Positions 62,388-64,000 of a DNA stretch of 64,000 nt are shown piece after piece (the stretch's first letter is position 1; every line of letters begins with the position of its first letter). The notes under the pieces were generated by a model. That model did not search any database, was not told the DNA's origin, and saw only the letters and a list, made by a program, of their open reading frames with translations. The stretch comes from an uncultured Pelagibacteraceae bacterium. Its GTDB lineage: Bacteria; Pseudomonadota; Alphaproteobacteria; Pelagibacterales; Pelagibacteraceae. Made by a program: the position numbers and the translations under genes. The DNA lies in the NCBI GenBank assembly GCA_902555465.1, contig CACDSN010000005.1:1-64000 (forward strand). The letters run 5' to 3'.

Positions 62388-62875
62388 AAAATATAAAACT
62401 TACCAATCGAATAAGTTTAATTAACAAAAAATTTAAAAAAAAAGAGTTTTATCATTATCTTAAAACTTCTAATCTTTCATTAGTAATACCTAAGATTAAA
62501 GACAAATATATAGTAGTTTCCCAAAAAAGAGTTCCAATTAACAAAATTAATTACGAGTTTCCTTCTGGCATAGTGGAAAAAAAGGAAACAACTTTGCAAT
62601 CAGCACACAAAGAATTAAGAGAAGAAACAGGATATAGATCAAGATCTAAATTGAGTAAAATAATAACTTTTTATACTGAACCTGGAAGACTAACCACTAA
62701 AATTACTGGTTATTACACAAAAAACTTAATTAAAATTTCGAAGCCAGAAAAAGGTATTAAAATTCATCTATTTAATCAAAGAGACATATTTAAATTAATA
62801 TTAAACCAAAAATTCAATAATAGTTCTCATATAGCAATGTTTTTATATTTAATAAAAAATATTAAAAATCTATAA
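62384..62875 (+). CDS. NUDIX hydrolase
   Basis: 163-aa pyrophosphohydrolase. The NUDIX box is 'GIVEKKETTLQSAHKELREETGYRS' by position (about residues 64-88; G-x5-E-x7-REx-EETG), and 'FPSG' precedes it. It is similar to ADP-ribose pyrophosphatases. TTG start in a 4-nt overlap with the aquaporin stop; no in-frame ATG near. Last gene of the arsC operon; its link to arsenic is not obvious. Confidence 0.85.
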   Translation: MKNIKLTNRISLINKKFKKKEFYHYLKTSNLSLVIPKIKDKYIVVSQKRVPINKINYEFPSGIVEKKETTLQSAHKELREETGYRSRSKLSKIITFYTEPGRLTTKITGYYTKNLIKISKPEKGIKIHLFNQRDIFKLILNQKFNNSSHIAMFLYLIKNIKNL

Positions 62876-62957
62876 ACTATAAGTTGTATCAAATTTACTT
62901 TTAGATTTATGAATTATGTGATTAAATTAGTCATATAATAATAATTTGGAGGTATAA

Positions 62958-63167
62958 ATGGGAAGAAAATTAAAAAAAAATGAAAAGAAAAAAACAAAAA
63001 TTTTAAAAGTAATTGATAGATTGAAAAATAAAATTACGACAAAAGAAAAAAAATTGTCAAAAGTTAATATTAAAATTGCTGCTCTAGAAAAAAAGGTTGC
63101 TGAAAAAAAAGCAAAAAAGCTTGCTAAGAAGAATGCTAAACAATCTCCTACATCTATAAATAATTAA
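62958..63167 (+). CDS. Lysine-rich coiled-coil small protein
   Basis: 69 aa with about one third lysine, predicted to be one long helix with heptad-like leucine/isoleucine spacing ('VIDRLKNKITTKEKKLSKVNIKIAALEKKVAEK' region), then an alanine/lysine tail ('KKLAKKNAK') reminiscent of histone-H1-like nucleoid proteins. No family recognised. Good TTGGAGG ribosome-binding site 5 nt before the ATG. Its own transcription unit with a hairpin downstream. Confidence 0.65.
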   Translation: MGRKLKKNEKKKTKILKVIDRLKNKITTKEKKLSKVNIKIAALEKKVAEKKAKKLAKKNAKQSPTSINN

Positions 63168-63182
63168 TATCAAATAAATCGT

Positions 63183-63217
63183 CTTTCTCCCTTCTTAATT
63201 TAAGAGAAGGGAGAAAG
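63183..63217 (+). terminator. Hairpin after the lysine-rich gene
   Basis: CTTTCTCCCTTCT and AGAAGGGAGAAAG form a 13-bp stem with a 9-nt loop, 16 nt after the stop. No T-run follows the stem, so this may be a stabilising or factor-assisted end. Confidence 0.55.
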
Positions 63218-63367
63218 TAGTTAATCGACAAAATTTAAACAGGGGATAATAATTTTATTTTAAACTTTGTTAAGTTCTTATAGATAAACTATGTTACAAA
63301 ATAATTTATTAATTGTTAAGGTTAAATGAATTTATATATTAGTTCTTATATATATATGATTTAAATA

Positions 63368-63400
63368 AAATACGCTCAATAAATTTTACTGAGCGTATTT
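63368..63400 (-). terminator. Hairpin downstream of the ppx-like gene
   Basis: AAATACGCTCA and TGAGCGTATTT form an 11-bp stem with an 11-nt loop. Read on the minus strand it is followed by TATTTAA-type sequence, so it could end ppx transcription, though it is about 135 nt after the stop. Confidence 0.45.
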
Positions 63401-63534
63401 CTTAAGGGAGAGCTTTTAATTTAATTAACCAATTTCAGAAAGATATGACAGAAAATTTAACTAATTATTTAATTTAAATTAAAATAATTTTACAAAAAAA
63501 ATATCACTCAATTAAAAGTAGTATTAAATTTAAT

Positions 63535-64000
63535 TTATCGTGAATTATTTGAATAAATTACTCTTGGCTCTAAAAATAATTCTCTAGCAAGAGCTTTAAA
63601 TCTTTTGGTAACTTGTTTTGAGATTATTTCTTGATGTTGTGATGGAATTTTTAAAAATACAGCATTACCTCTTTTATATAATTTAAACTCCTCCAAGAAT
63701 ATCGTAGATATCGAGGTCAATGATTGCGAAAATCTCAATGCTGCTCCCACTTGTTTGCTTGAAAAAATTTCATTATTATTTAAAAAAGTTAGATACTCCA
63801 TTTTTGGATTATATTTGATACTGCAGTAGCGCCAATAACATGACAAAGCTAATTGTATTCTTTCTTTGTGTGTCAGCCTAAGTAACGGAGTGTTTATCGT
63901 TTCTTGAAATACCAATTCGGCTTTTTGAAATGCTCCTAATCCCCAATCCATATGGCTTAATACACATGCCAAATATAATAATTTATTATTAAAATGTTCA
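63535..64000 (-). CDS. ppx: Ppx/GppA exopolyphosphatase, C-terminal part (cut by window end)
   Basis: The frame is open through the window end, so the TTG at 63972 in the ORF track is not the real start. The visible part resembles the helical HD-like C-terminal domain of Ppx/GppA phosphatases: 'LACVLSHMDWGLGAFQKAELVFQET' region and 'LRLTHKERIQLALSCYWRY', then the C-terminal sensor-like region. The catalytic N-terminal ASKHA domain would lie outside. It would degrade polyphosphate or pppGpp. It is moderately confident because only the less conserved part is seen. Confidence 0.75.
   Translation of the reverse strand, partial: EHFNNKLLYLACVLSHMDWGLGAFQKAELVFQETINTPLLRLTHKERIQLALSCYWRYCSIKYNPKMEYLTFLNNNEIFSSKQVGAALRFSQSLTSISTIFLEEFKLYKRGNAVFLKIPSQHQEIISKQVTKRFKALARELFLEPRVIYSNNSR

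Larger units (their letters stand above)
63168..63534. other. Non-coding gap of 367 bp
   Basis: A+T-rich region between the lysine-rich gene and the ppx-like gene. It holds two clear hairpins (63183-63217, 63368-63400) and no open frame I can support; the longest visible ATG frame near 63445 (10 codons) lacks a good ribosome-binding site. No tRNA-like cloverleaf was found. A small RNA cannot be excluded. Confidence 0.6.

Noticed and set aside
1-64000. CRISPR array, prophage, insertion sequence, tRNA or rRNA genes
   Set aside because: No regularly spaced repeats, transposase or integrase frames, or cloverleaf-like stretches were seen; intergenic gaps are mostly too short.

Overview
The window looks like a piece of a streamlined marine alphaproteobacterial chromosome, most probably SAR11 (Pelagibacterales). 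This is an inference from very low G+C, near-continuous coding, frequent 1-20 nt gene overlaps (TAATG, ATGA), very short intergenic gaps, many periplasmic-binding-protein transporters and few regulators. I saw no tRNA or rRNA gene, insertion sequence, prophage or CRISPR array. Both window ends cut genes (sufD on the left, a ppx-like gene on the right).

Layout. 0-2.8 kb: tail of a SUF iron-sulfur operon (sufD-sufS-sufU-like-sufT-like-sufA-like). 2.8-10 kb: glutamine synthetase, NAD(P)H-hydrate dehydratase, a YbaK-type deacylase, two EamA exporters, a TauE-type anion permease, a homocysteine methyltransferase and a DUF1244 protein. 8.4-20.6 kb: a molybdoenzyme block with moaB, a coxG-like gene, coxS-coxL-coxM (form II, AYRGAGR), an XdhC function split over two genes, an exported serine hydrolase, a MobA/MocA-like nucleotidyltransferase, msrQ-msrP and moaE-moaD-moaC-moaA. 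Cofactor synthesis, cofactor tailoring and two client enzymes sit together.

20.7-34.7 kb: a polyol/sugar-acid block. It has a GYD protein, a sugar ABC transporter, an inositol dehydrogenase-like gene, iolE, iolD, an aldehyde dehydrogenase, an HpaI-type aldolase, a 2-hydroxyacid dehydrogenase, a second Gfo/Idh/MocA oxidoreductase, a ROK kinase and an FAH hydrolase. iolB, iolC and iolJ are absent here, so the lower part of the pathway may be non-canonical. This is the best candidate in the window for something undescribed.

34.7-50 kb: PEP carboxylase, CcdA, a methyltransferase, a gamma-butyrobetaine-hydroxylase-like oxygenase, an inositol-monophosphatase-family enzyme, a glutamine amidotransferase, a peptide ABC transporter with fused ATPases, an AhpD-like protein, a tandem SMR pair that lacks the usual membrane glutamate, and small stress-type proteins. 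50-64 kb: cysK-cysE, 1-Cys peroxiredoxin, an Asp/Glu racemase, NAD(P)H-hydrate epimerase, a DUF4396 protein, a TAXI-TRAP transporter, an aminotransferase, acetoacetyl-CoA synthetase, a small arsenic-type operon (arsC plus aquaporin) with a NUDIX gene, a lysine-rich small protein and ppx.

A recurring design: in all three solute-binding transport operons (sugar ABC, peptide ABC, TAXI-TRAP) a strong G+C-rich hairpin lies directly after the binding-protein gene and before the permease gene. This suggests partial termination or transcript-end protection that keeps binding protein in excess.
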